Shown here: positions 1 to 4,896 of the stretch, one piece after another
Position numbering within the stretch: position 1 is the stretch's first letter
How the letters are laid out: each line of letters starts with the position of its first letter
Source: Firmicutes bacterium UBA3871
GTDB lineage: Bacteria; Bacillota; Clostridia; Peptostreptococcales; Anaerovoracaceae
Direction of reading: 5' to 3'
Length of the DNA stretch: 9,455 bases
NCBI GenBank assembly: GCA_002392265.1
Contig: DGGP01000044.1
Span: forward strand, 1 to 9,455
The notes under the pieces: model-generated
What the model was told of the DNA's origin: nothing
Seen by the model: only the letters and a program-made list of their open reading frames with translations
The model's database searches: none
Made by a program: the position numbers and the translations under genes

Positions 1-377
1 CCTACGCCGAACTGACCGATGATGTTGATGTCTTCCTTTGCCATGCCCTCTGCATTGGCTTCGTCTTTTTTAAAGTCAAGCGATCCGCTGCGCGCAATCG
101 TACCGAGGTTTGACTCAAGCTCTGCCTCGTTCATTCCTATACCGTTGTCGCTGATTGTGATTTCGCGGGTATCCTTGTTTACCTCAATGCGTATTTTAAA
201 ATCGCTGCGGGAAAGTCCCGTCTTTTTCTCCGTAAGCTCCCTGTAATAGAGCTTGTCTATTGCATCGCTGGCATTTGAAATGATTTCACGCAAGAATATT
301 TCCTTGTGCGTGTAAATGGAGTTAATCATCATATCCAAAAGCTTTTTGGATTCTGCCTTGAACTGTTTCTTTTTCAT
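1..377 (-). CDS. htpG: HtpG (Hsp90-family chaperone), N-terminal 125 residues, truncated by the window edge
   Basis: This is the start of the cytosolic ATP-dependent chaperone Hsp90/HtpG. The visible part is most of the N-terminal GHKL ATP-binding domain. It has the N-box [14 protein letters not shown] (residues 26-39, with the family's catalytic Glu at E31 and Mg-binding Asn at N35), the G1 box DNGIGMN (77-83, ADP-contacting Asp at D77) and GTIARSG (92-98), and it stops at GQFGV just inside the glycine-rich lid motif GQFGVGFYS. About four fifths of the usual ~620-residue protein lies beyond base 1. The ATG at 377 is chosen because Hsp90 proteins begin about here and an AGGGGG ribosome site lies 8 nt upstream. 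The leader is about 95 nt and carries a consensus promoter, a CIRCE operator and a 5' hairpin, so HrcA heat-shock control is expected. Identification is very secure. Confidence 0.97.
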   Translation of the reverse strand, partial: MKKKQFKAESKKLLDMMINSIYTHKEIFLREIISNASDAIDKLYYRELTEKKTGLSRSDFKIRIEVNKDTREITISDNGIGMNEAELESNLGTIARSGSLDFKKDEANAEGMAKEDINIIGQFGV

Positions 378-450
378 GTTTTTTGCCCCCTAGTCTATAT
401 TCGGTGAAATCGCTGTAACCGCAGACGCTTTCACTTTTATTAAAACAAAA

Positions 451-476
451 TTGTGGCACCCAAACGGGCACCACAA
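451..476 (-). promoter_or_regulatory. 5'-end stem-loop in the htpG leader
   Basis: In minus-strand RNA, UUGUGGUGCCC and GGGUGCCACAA form an 11-bp stem with a 4-nt GUUU loop. Two of the pairs are G-U wobbles. In the plus-strand transcript those two pairs become C-A mismatches, so the structure favours the htpG message. It starts within a few nucleotides of the predicted transcription start and is followed by UUUUGUUUU. Candidate roles are an mRNA-stabilising 5' hairpin or a very promoter-proximal pausing or attenuation site. A conventional terminator so close to +1 is less likely. Confidence 0.6.
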
Positions 477-478
477 TT

Positions 479-506
479 ATTATATCACTTCCGTTAGCAC
501 TGTCAA
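479..506 (-). promoter_or_regulatory. Sigma-A promoter of htpG
   Basis: On the minus strand, a perfect -35 TTGACA (506-501) and a perfect -10 TATAAT (484-479) are separated by 16 nt. The predicted start is near base 472, about 95 nt before the htpG ATG. The -35 box lies inside the CIRCE element, so HrcA binding should exclude RNA polymerase. Confidence 0.88.
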
Positions 507-520
507 GGGGAGAGTGCTAA
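494..520 (-). promoter_or_regulatory. CIRCE operator (HrcA binding site)
   Basis: The plus strand reads TTAGCACTG - 9 nt - GAGTGCTAA, against the CIRCE consensus TTAGCACTC-N9-GAGTGCTAA. Only the ninth base of the left arm differs, and the 27-bp architecture is exact. It covers the -35 box of the htpG promoter. CIRCE is the operator of the heat-shock repressor HrcA, normally at groES-groEL and hrcA-grpE-dnaK. In Bacillus subtilis htpG is not in the HrcA regulon, so CIRCE here marks a different regulatory wiring. The divergent antitoxin promoter starts 22 bp away and is not overlapped. Confidence 0.93.
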
Positions 521-541
521 AAGCTGCGCCGCGAAATGTAC

Positions 542-570
542 TTGCATTATTCCGCTTAATGCCTTATAAT
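542..570 (+). promoter_or_regulatory. Promoter of the AbrB-PIN toxin-antitoxin operon
   Basis: TTGCAT (542-547), a 17-nt spacer and a perfect TATAAT (565-570), giving a start near base 577. That start falls inside the operator-like repeats that follow and leaves a leader of about 50 nt before the antitoxin ATG. Confidence 0.8.
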
Positions 571-572
571 CA

Positions 573-612
573 AAGTAGGGAATTCCTACTTCCCTACTTT
601 CCTACTTCTACT
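573..612 (+). promoter_or_regulatory. Tandem CCTACTT repeats and inverted repeat: likely autoregulatory operator
   Basis: Three copies of CCTACTT sit at an exact 8-bp period (585, 593, 601), followed by a degenerate TACTAAGG. An opposing AAGTAGGG (573-580) makes a perfect 8-bp inverted repeat with CCCTACTT (592-599). The array starts 2 bp after the -10 box, covers the predicted +1, and ends at the ribosome site. SpoVT/AbrB antitoxins usually bind their own promoter, so this is the natural site for AbrB-PIN complex binding. Binding itself is inference. Confidence 0.65.
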
Positions 613-626
613 AAGGAGGTGATTAA

Positions 627-899
627 ATGTCTAACGTAGCATTTGCAAATGATGCCAGAGTTATGTCTAAAGGCCAAGTTACAATTCCTAAAAATGTGCG
701 CCTTGCACTAGGAATCAATACGGGCGATCGAGTTACATTCATCGTTGAAGATGGGAATGTGCGTGTAGTCAATTCTGCAATATATGCACTCATGAAATTC
801 CAAGAAACGATGACCGGCGAAGCTGAAAAAGCTGGTTTCTTCAGTGAAGAAGATGTCGCCGATTGGATTACCAACTCACGCCGTAAGGAGATTCTATGA
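627..899 (+). CDS. AbrB/MazE-like (SpoVT-AbrB domain) antitoxin
   Basis: A 90-residue protein with a swapped-hairpin AbrB DNA-binding domain at residues about 10-50. It shows the family signature of a K/GQVTIPK segment (SKGQVTIPKNVRLALGI, 14-30) and a GDRVTFIVEDGNVRV strand pair (33-47). The C-terminal 40 residues are acidic and helical (ETMTGEAEKAG, FFSEEDVADW), as expected of a tail that wraps and blocks a toxin. The start is fixed by a perfect AAGGAGGTGAT ribosome site 3 nt upstream of the ATG at 627. The stop overlaps the PIN toxin start as ATGA, a typical translationally coupled antitoxin-toxin arrangement. It probably neutralises the PIN nuclease and represses the operon through the CCTACTT repeats at 573-612. 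The family is clear; the exact subgroup is not. Confidence 0.93.
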   Translation: MSNVAFANDARVMSKGQVTIPKNVRLALGINTGDRVTFIVEDGNVRVVNSAIYALMKFQETMTGEAEKAGFFSEEDVADWITNSRRKEIL

Positions 900-1300
900 C
901 CCGCATAATGATTGACACAAATATTTTTATTTCAGCTATACTCTTCCCTAATGGTAGGGTTGCGTTTGCGTTGCAAAAAGCATTACTTCCACCCTACCAA
1001 GCGGTGACTTGTGACTACGTAGTTAATGAACTTCGCCGCAAGTTTAGCGAAAAATTTCCAGACAGAGTAAACGACCTTGATGAGTTCTTGCTCGCCGCTT
1101 TTTCAATAATAGAAGTAGTTCACACTCCAAAGATTGTCAATGCCACAGAAAAGCTGATACGTGATGATAAAGACCGTCCTATACTACGCGCCGCACTTGA
1201 TGCCGGTGCCGATTATCTAATTACCGGTGATAAAGATTTTCTGGAATCAGCAGTCAATAATCCAAAGATTATTAGCGTTGCGGATTTCCTTGAAATGTAG
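896..1300 (+). CDS. PIN-domain toxin (probable ribonuclease of a toxin-antitoxin system)
   Basis: A 134-residue single-domain PIN protein, the usual size for the 'putative toxin-antitoxin system toxin component, PIN family' group (COG1569-like). The acidic metal site appears complete: D7 in MIDTNIFISA, E45 in YVVNELRRKF, D93 in RDDKDRPIL, and D112/D114 in the YLITGDKDFL motif near the C terminus. PIN toxins cleave specific RNAs (tRNA, rRNA or mRNA) using Mg or Mn; the target cannot be read from sequence. Its ATG overlaps the antitoxin stop, with AAGGAG 5 nt upstream inside the antitoxin gene. The stop lies only 4 nt from the stop of the convergent lipoprotein gene, and I see no terminator between them. 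No residue loss suggests inactivation. Confidence 0.93.
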   Translation: MTRIMIDTNIFISAILFPNGRVAFALQKALLPPYQAVTCDYVVNELRRKFSEKFPDRVNDLDEFLLAAFSIIEVVHTPKIVNATEKLIRDDKDRPILRAALDAGADYLITGDKDFLESAVNNPKIISVADFLEM

Positions 1301-1304
1301 TTTT

Positions 1305-2219
1305 TTATTCTAACCAAGACATATCCAACGTGCCATCTGCATTATATGATGTTTCTTTTGTTACATTTCCATTTGCATCATATTCGAAGAGAATGTAGTA
1401 TTGGAACGCTTCATCCCAGTACCATTCCATTCTTGATACATTACTATTCGCGTCATAATATGATATCGACCTTGTTCCATCACCCACAAATCCTGTTTCT
1501 TCTTCCGAAGCAACACGATCAAATTGGGCGTCATTGTATTCAATTTTTATTAGATTCCCACCTTCATCATAGTATTCATGCTTGTACGCAAGCATTTCCC
1601 CTGATTCATCAGAATACTCATTGCCATCGTATCCATAATATTGGATTACTTTGGCCGCGCTATCGCGCCAAGAATCGCTCTCATCTGTAGGTTCTTTATC
1701 TGCATTACCCACTTTCTGCTTAAAATCAATCCCTGCGTATTCAGCATATATGCTTTCCCAGTCTTCATGCAACTTGTTCGGTTCGTAAGTGCCTTCTGTA
1801 ACTTCGTCAATAATCTGCGAAAGTACCAAGTTTCCGGTCTTATCAAATCCTATCTGCAATGTTTCAAATGCGCCATCTTCATTGTCCATAAACATATATG
1901 TATCTGCTAAGCCAATATATCCTGGGATGTACGCTTCATCTATCTCGATTATTTTACTGAATACGCTCTCTGCCTCAGGATAGTTTTCAAGACCCAAGTT
2001 AGCATCGGCTTTACCGACATAAGCTATGATACACTTGCCATCAACATTTATGGCTTTATCAAATGCTACTACTGCCTCTTCGTAATTACCGTCCAGTAAG
2101 TACTGCGCACCGAGAACAATAAGTTTCTCAAGTGACTCACTGTTTGTGCCGGTACCGCAACCGACCGCCCCTACAAAGCAGAACATAATCACTGTAACAA
2201 TTGATATGATTTTCTTCAT
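1305..2219 (-). CDS. TPR lipoprotein with C-terminal YwqK/MORN-like repeats (second copy)
   Basis: A 304-residue secreted lipoprotein of unknown function. A basic-hydrophobic signal peptide ends in AVGC, with the lipidated Cys at 21. Residues about 32-130 form three TPR-like helical repeats (LGAQYLLDGNYEEAVVAFDK, then about 66-95 and 100-128). A conserved linker GTYEPNKLHEDWESIY (143-158) and SWRDSAAK (183-190) follow. The C-terminal third has aromatic/Gly-Asn repeats (YYDEGGNL 216-223, YYDANSNV 254-261, YDANGNV 280-286), resembling YwqK/MORN_2 or loosely RHS-type YD repeats. The ATG at 2219 is chosen over the longer reading to 2288 because it begins the signal peptide and has AGGAAGTG upstream. 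That ribosome site lies inside the last codons of the membrane-protein gene, whose stop is 4 nt away, so translation is probably coupled. It is a diverged paralogue of the lipoprotein at 3059-4039. Confidence 0.85.
   Translation of the reverse strand: MKKIISIVTVIMFCFVGAVGCGTGTNSESLEKLIVLGAQYLLDGNYEEAVVAFDKAINVDGKCIIAYVGKADANLGLENYPEAESVFSKIIEIDEAYIPGYIGLADTYMFMDNEDGAFETLQIGFDKTGNLVLSQIIDEVTEGTYEPNKLHEDWESIYAEYAGIDFKQKVGNADKEPTDESDSWRDSAAKVIQYYGYDGNEYSDESGEMLAYKHEYYDEGGNLIKIEYNDAQFDRVASEEETGFVGDGTRSISYYDANSNVSRMEWYWDEAFQYYILFEYDANGNVTKETSYNADGTLDMSWLE
2043..2081. repeat. 39-bp exact repeat shared by the two lipoprotein genes, copy A
   Basis: The 39 bases are identical to 3860-3898. They encode the first TPR stretch around EEAVVAFDKAINV in the 304-residue lipoprotein. 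The flanking bases diverge at synonymous sites, so the perfect tract stands out. Confidence 0.9.
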
Positions 2220-2223
2220 TACT

Positions 2224-2967
2224 TCACTTCCTAATATTCTTTCCTCGTTTTCCGCGCTCCTCGATGTTTGGCGCATATTTTTCTTCAAAATTCAATATAT
2301 CGTAAAGGATATAAGTAAAACGATCCCATTTTTCATTTTCCTTATTGCGCACATCATCCACCAAAGAAAAAATTACAACAGTCATAAAGACTACTAATGC
2401 TAATGCCGCTAGTGCTAGTGCTATAAATTTGATAATGCTAACTATAATAATTTCCTGATTCTTGCCAGCAGCCATCATGCTAGATGTTATTGTAGCAATA
2501 ATAACTCCGCCAAGTGTGCTCTCTAATCCCAAAATGTCTTTAGTATGTAAATGATGCACTCTACCCGTTAATCTGTCACCCTTTAACTGCGTTGCATACA
2601 AAATCAAAGACTCTAGCTGTTCTCGCGTACTTATACCTGCATCTTCGAGAGCATTTAGGCAATGCATCCTTAGGCTAGTTTCTTGTAAATTCCAATACTT
2701 TTTAATCGCCTCATTTTTTTCAAGGAACATAACAAATACAAATAATAACATAATCGCCAATAGTTCCAATAATCCGCCGACGGAAAACTTACCTAGGTGC
2801 AGTAAAACAAACCCTAATATCATTGCTACCAACGAAGCGGCAAAAATTACAACAAGCACCCATTTGGGAAGCTTCTCAATTTTTTGCCAAAAAAATGAAT
2901 CCTCCTTAGTCTTTGTAAAAAAATCTTTTTGCAATGTGTTTATTGTTCTAACCTTTTCCTGCTGCAT
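2224..2967 (-). CDS. Four-helix membrane protein of unknown function, between two TPR lipoproteins
   Basis: I do not recognise the family. The protein is 247 residues from the ATG at 2967. A charged amphipathic N terminus (1-35) is followed by a hydrophobic pair at about 36-58 and 63-83. A soluble, mostly helical segment follows (84-150), containing a CLNALEDAGISTREQLESLI stretch. A second hydrophobic pair lies at about 152-167 and 172-202, and the tail is very basic (ERGKRGKNIRK). The 2 + 2 helix layout with a soluble middle suggests a signalling or scaffold membrane protein rather than a carrier; no enzyme motif is visible. A TTG at 3015 in the same frame would add 16 residues (MELRGLINIQ...), but neither start has a strong ribosome site, so the N terminus is uncertain. 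It follows the first lipoprotein by about 90 nt and its stop is 4 nt before the second, so the three are probably one operon. Confidence 0.75.
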   Translation of the reverse strand: MQQEKVRTINTLQKDFFTKTKEDSFFWQKIEKLPKWVLVVIFAASLVAMILGFVLLHLGKFSVGGLLELLAIMLLFVFVMFLEKNEAIKKYWNLQETSLRMHCLNALEDAGISTREQLESLILYATQLKGDRLTGRVHHLHTKDILGLESTLGGVIIATITSSMMAAGKNQEIIIVSIIKFIALALAALALVVFMTVVIFSLVDDVRNKENEKWDRFTYILYDILNFEEKYAPNIEERGKRGKNIRK

Positions 2968-3058
2968 ATTTCCAAACCATCTTTTCTGAATATTTATTAA
3001 CCCACGTAATTCCAAAACAGAACGCTGTAATTAACCTGCCTACCGCTATACACTCTTC

Positions 3059-4039
3059 TTAATATATTGGATTCCCATCCGCATCCCATTCTTCAATCCT
3101 CCACAGATTTCCGTTCTCTCTGTACCACTCGCGCTTGGTAATTGTCCCATTTCCGTCATAGTAGGAAGCCGATTTCAAGTTTCCGTTCTCGTAATACCAC
3201 TCTTCCTTGGCAATATTCCACCCATTTCCATCGGAGTAGTCAACATACACCAAATTTCCGTTCTCGTTGTAACCCTCAACCTTTGTAGTCTTACCCGCCT
3301 CCCAATCTTTATAGTAGGAAATACACTTTTCTCCTGAAGGTTTCAAATCACTTTCTAATTCAGACGCAACTTCTTCACCTAGCGAATTGTATAATTCTTT
3401 TCCGAGCAGTTTGTCTGATGCGTCATAATATTCAATTTTGTAGGTGGCTGCACCCCCGTCCGCTGTCTCTCCGGAATACACTATTGTTTTTGCTACATTA
3501 TCGCGCCAGGATTCGTCATCGGTTGCGGTTTCCTCGTTTGTAGCATCATTCGAATATTCTTTGTATATGCCTTCCCAGTTCTCATGCAGTTTGCTCGGCT
3601 CGTATGTGCCGGTGTTAATTTCATCGATGATGGTGTTCAGGCTTTCGTCATTGGTTGCGCTGTAGCCCTCAGCGAGGATATCCAGCGCAGCCGCCTGATT
3701 TTCTTCAAAGAGATATACGTCTGCGCGGCCGATGTAGCCTTCCACGTACTCGCTATCCAGGTCGATGGCTTTTTCGAATGCTGCCCCGGCTTTGTCGTAG
3801 TCTTCCAGACCTAAATTACCGTCACCAAGACCCATGTAGGCCACGATGCACTTGTCATTAACATTTATGGCTTTATCAAATGCTACTACTGCCTCTTCAT
3901 AGTTTCCGTCCAGCAAGTACTGGGCACCCAGTGCAATCAACTCATCCAATGATTCCGCCGACTCTGTTCCGCATGCCACCATACTGATAACCATTATGAT
4001 AATAAGCGCAACGTTTAATAGCTTTTTAATTTTTCGCAT
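3059..4039 (-). CDS. TPR lipoprotein with C-terminal ENGNL (YwqK/MORN-like) repeats (first copy)
   Basis: A 326-residue lipoprotein and the first gene of the minus-strand cluster. It has a signal peptide of KKLLNVALIIIMVISMVAC type, with the lipid Cys at 23 (Met at -3 is unusual but tolerated). Three TPR-like repeats lie at about 33-62, 67-96 and 101-130. The linker GTYEPSKLHENWEGIY (144-159) and SWRDNVAK (177-184) are shared with the paralogue at 1305-2219. Near the C terminus come three near-regular repeats, YNENGNL (257), YYENGNL (282) and YRENGNL (306), plus WDADGN (318). These have a 24-25 residue period and resemble the YwqK antitoxin-component/MORN_2 repeat. The ATG at 4039 has GGAGGG 7 nt upstream; the in-frame codon at 4066 would place nine extra residues ahead of the signal peptide and is rejected. 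It would be anchored on the outer face of the membrane. Role unknown; TPRs imply protein-protein binding. Confidence 0.86.
   Translation of the reverse strand: MRKIKKLLNVALIIIMVISMVACGTESAESLDELIALGAQYLLDGNYEEAVVAFDKAINVNDKCIVAYMGLGDGNLGLEDYDKAGAAFEKAIDLDSEYVEGYIGRADVYLFEENQAAALDILAEGYSATNDESLNTIIDEINTGTYEPSKLHENWEGIYKEYSNDATNEETATDDESWRDNVAKTIVYSGETADGGAATYKIEYYDASDKLLGKELYNSLGEEVASELESDLKPSGEKCISYYKDWEAGKTTKVEGYNENGNLVYVDYSDGNGWNIAKEEWYYENGNLKSASYYDGNGTITKREWYRENGNLWRIEEWDADGNPIY
3107..3265 (-). repeat. Internal tandem repeats encoding the ENGNL units
   Basis: The plus-strand string TTTCCGTTCTC recurs at 3108-3118, 3180-3190 and 3255-3265, at 72- and 75-bp spacing (24 and 25 codons). It encodes the three (N/Y/R)ENGNL units at the end of the 326-residue lipoprotein. 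The repeat is conserved at the DNA level, suggesting recent unit duplication or continuing slippage. Confidence 0.85.
3860..3898. repeat. 39-bp exact repeat shared by the two lipoprotein genes, copy B
   Basis: The partner of 2043-2081, in the same orientation and at the same codon position of the 326-residue paralogue. It shows that the two genes arose by duplication and may have exchanged sequence since. Recombination between the copies would delete the membrane-protein gene. Confidence 0.9.
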
Positions 4040-4059
4040 TGAATTTCCCTCCAACAGAA

Positions 4060-4078
4060 ATCTCACATTTTTTGAGAT
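4060..4078 (-). promoter_or_regulatory. Small inverted repeat in the lipoprotein-cluster leader
   Basis: ATCTCA (4060-4065) and TGAGAT (4073-4078) pair across a 7-nt A-rich loop (in minus-strand RNA), 20-39 nt upstream of the lipoprotein ATG and just before its GGAGGG site. It could be an operator half-site pair or a weak leader hairpin. I could not identify a convincing -35/-10 pair for the minus-strand cluster between 4040 and 4140. Confidence 0.35.
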
Positions 4079-4104
4079 CTATCCTACTTTTCCTAAGCCT
4101 CCGC

Positions 4105-4133
4105 TTGACTTCATATCAAAATTTGTGCATAAT
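4105..4133 (+). promoter_or_regulatory. Promoter of the Phd-ParE toxin-antitoxin operon
   Basis: TTGACT (4105-4110), a 17-nt spacer and CATAAT (4128-4133), with a start near base 4140, about 30 nt before the antitoxin ATG. A perfect TATAAT also occurs at 4141-4146, but it has no matching -35 box at a usable distance. Confidence 0.6.
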
Positions 4134-4155
4134 ATTGATATATAATATGTATCAA
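4113..4155 (+). promoter_or_regulatory. TATCAA/TTGATA inverted repeats: probable Phd autoregulatory operator
   Basis: ATATCAA (4113-4119) faces TTGATAT (4135-4141), which in turn faces TATCAA (4150-4155) across 9 nt. The alternating half-sites cover the promoter spacer, the -10 box and the predicted +1. Phd/YefM antitoxins repress their own operon by binding short palindromes at the promoter, so this is the expected place and form of operator. Binding is inferred, and the A+T-rich background raises the chance of coincidental palindromes. Confidence 0.5.
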
Positions 4156-4169
4156 AAAGGAGATCTATT

Positions 4170-4433
4170 ATGCCTGAAATTAAATCAAGTGCGGACTTAC
4201 GCAACAAATACAACGATATATCCGGATTCTGCCATACCTATAACGAGCCTGTTTTCATCACTAAAAACGGTAAAGGCGACTTGGTTGTAATGAGTATAGA
4301 AACTTATGAAACCATGGTTGCACGATTTGAATTATACAACTCCATCAAGGAGGGCCTTGATGATGTCGCTACGGGCAACACACGCCCTTTCTCTACCGCA
4401 ATGGCTGAAATTCGTGAAAGGCGCAAAAGATGA
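4170..4433 (+). CDS. Phd/YefM-family antitoxin
   Basis: An 87-residue antitoxin. The N-terminal fold (residues about 1-55) matches the Phd/YefM family: IKSSADLRNKYNDISGF, an EPVFITKNGKGDLVVMS strand pair (26-42), then the IETYETM helix. This part forms the DNA-binding dimer. The remaining 35 residues (YNSIKEGLDDVATGNTRPFS and a basic end RERRKR) would be the toxin-binding tail. The start at 4170 is supported by AAGGAG 7 nt upstream (4157-4162). The stop overlaps the toxin start as ATGA. The family is secure from the strand pair and context. Confidence 0.93.
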   Translation: MPEIKSSADLRNKYNDISGFCHTYNEPVFITKNGKGDLVVMSIETYETMVARFELYNSIKEGLDDVATGNTRPFSTAMAEIRERRKR

Positions 4434-4765
4434 ACTATACAATCCACATTACGAAGAAAGCTGAAGCAGACATCGAAAGTGCCGCAGACTATATTGAACA
4501 TACTTTGCTTAATCCAAAAGCGGCTGATTCTCTCCTCACATTTGCAGAGCGAAAGATTAATGCTCTTTCATGCATGCCACAATCGCATCAGCTTGTAGAT
4601 GATGCTGTCTTGAAAGCTCTAGGCATCAGGTATTTACTTATCAAGAACTACATAGCATTTTACACAATAGATGAGGTTTCAAAAACAATTCACATCATCC
4701 GCTTTCTTTACAATAAACGTAATTGGATTCATATCCTTAAAGCGCAACCTGCGAATTTTGAATGA
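4430..4765 (+). CDS. ParE/RelE-superfamily toxin
   Basis: A 111-residue toxin of the RelE/ParE fold. An N-terminal strand YTIHITKKAEADI leads into two helices (11-48), followed by a C-terminal beta sheet with LGIRYLLIKNYIAFYTID (64-81) and TIHIIRFLYNKRNW (86-99). The IRYLL and (I/V)xxxRFxYxxRxW patterns are typical of ParE-like partners of Phd/YefM antitoxins. ParE members poison DNA gyrase while RelE members cleave ribosome-bound mRNA. The sequence leans to ParE-like but does not settle the target. It is translated from an ATGA overlap with the antitoxin. Its last codons are part of a terminator-like hairpin at 4739-4788. The length is normal for the family and it appears intact. Confidence 0.9.
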   Translation: MNYTIHITKKAEADIESAADYIEHTLLNPKAADSLLTFAERKINALSCMPQSHQLVDDAVLKALGIRYLLIKNYIAFYTIDEVSKTIHIIRFLYNKRNWIHILKAQPANFE

Positions 4766-4788
4766 ACTTGGTGGCGCTTTCCGTTTTT
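4739..4788 (+). terminator. Terminator-like hairpin overlapping the toxin 3' end
   Basis: AAAGCGCAACC (4739-4749) pairs with GGTGGCGCTTT (4770-4780) with one mismatch across a 20-nt loop, followed by CCG and five Ts (4784-4788). The toxin stop codon lies in the loop. The long loop and short T-run make it a moderate candidate; the larger inverted repeat downstream could act as a backup. Confidence 0.45.
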
Positions 4789-4800
4789 GCGCATAAATTT

Positions 4801-4870
4801 AATTCCAATCTGGGGACAGGCACCAAATTCGCCTTTTTTCTAATTTGGTGCCAGTCCCCAAATTGGAATT
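4801..4870. repeat. 70-bp inverted repeat with GGGGACAGGCACC core (REP-like; possible bidirectional terminator)
   Basis: Two 29-nt arms (4801-4829 and 4842-4870) match at 27 of 29 positions around a 12-nt T-rich centre. The arms begin and end with AATTCCAAT/ATTGGAATT and carry GGGGACAGGCACC opposite GGTGCCAGTCCCC. A T-run (4869-4874) follows on the plus strand, so it could terminate the toxin operon; it lies between two converging units. From memory, GGGGACAGGCACC-type palindromes occur as dispersed repeats in many bacteria, often linked to IS200/RAYT-like transposases; I could not check this here. Confidence 0.8.
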
Positions 4871-4878
4871 TTTTCTAT

Positions 4879-4896
4879 TTCAGGGACAGGTCTGAA
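4879..4896. repeat. Short palindrome with partial GGGACAGG core next to the large repeat
   Basis: TTCAG (4879-4883) and CTGAA (4892-4896) flank GGACAGGT, a partial copy of the core in the neighbouring 70-bp repeat. It abuts the transporter stop codon directly and may be a remnant second repeat unit. Confidence 0.45.

Noticed and set aside
451..476. Conventional rho-independent terminator reading
   Set aside because: The stem and T-run fit, but it starts almost at the predicted +1 of htpG with no upstream minus-strand gene to terminate, so a leader structure is more likely.
1346..1690. 114-codon open frame on the plus strand
   Set aside because: It lies wholly antisense to the second TPR lipoprotein, is rich in His/Ile from reverse-complement codons, and has no ribosome site or recognisable domain.
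2220..2288. N-terminal extension of the second lipoprotein (23 extra residues)
   Set aside because: It would overlap the membrane-protein gene and bury the signal peptide; the internal ATG at 2219 has a ribosome site and begins a proper lipoprotein signal.
4081..4098. CCTACTTTTCCTAAG stretch resembling the AbrB operator repeats
   Set aside because: Only one clear CCTACTT unit without the 8-bp phasing; it may be chance in a pyrimidine-rich segment.
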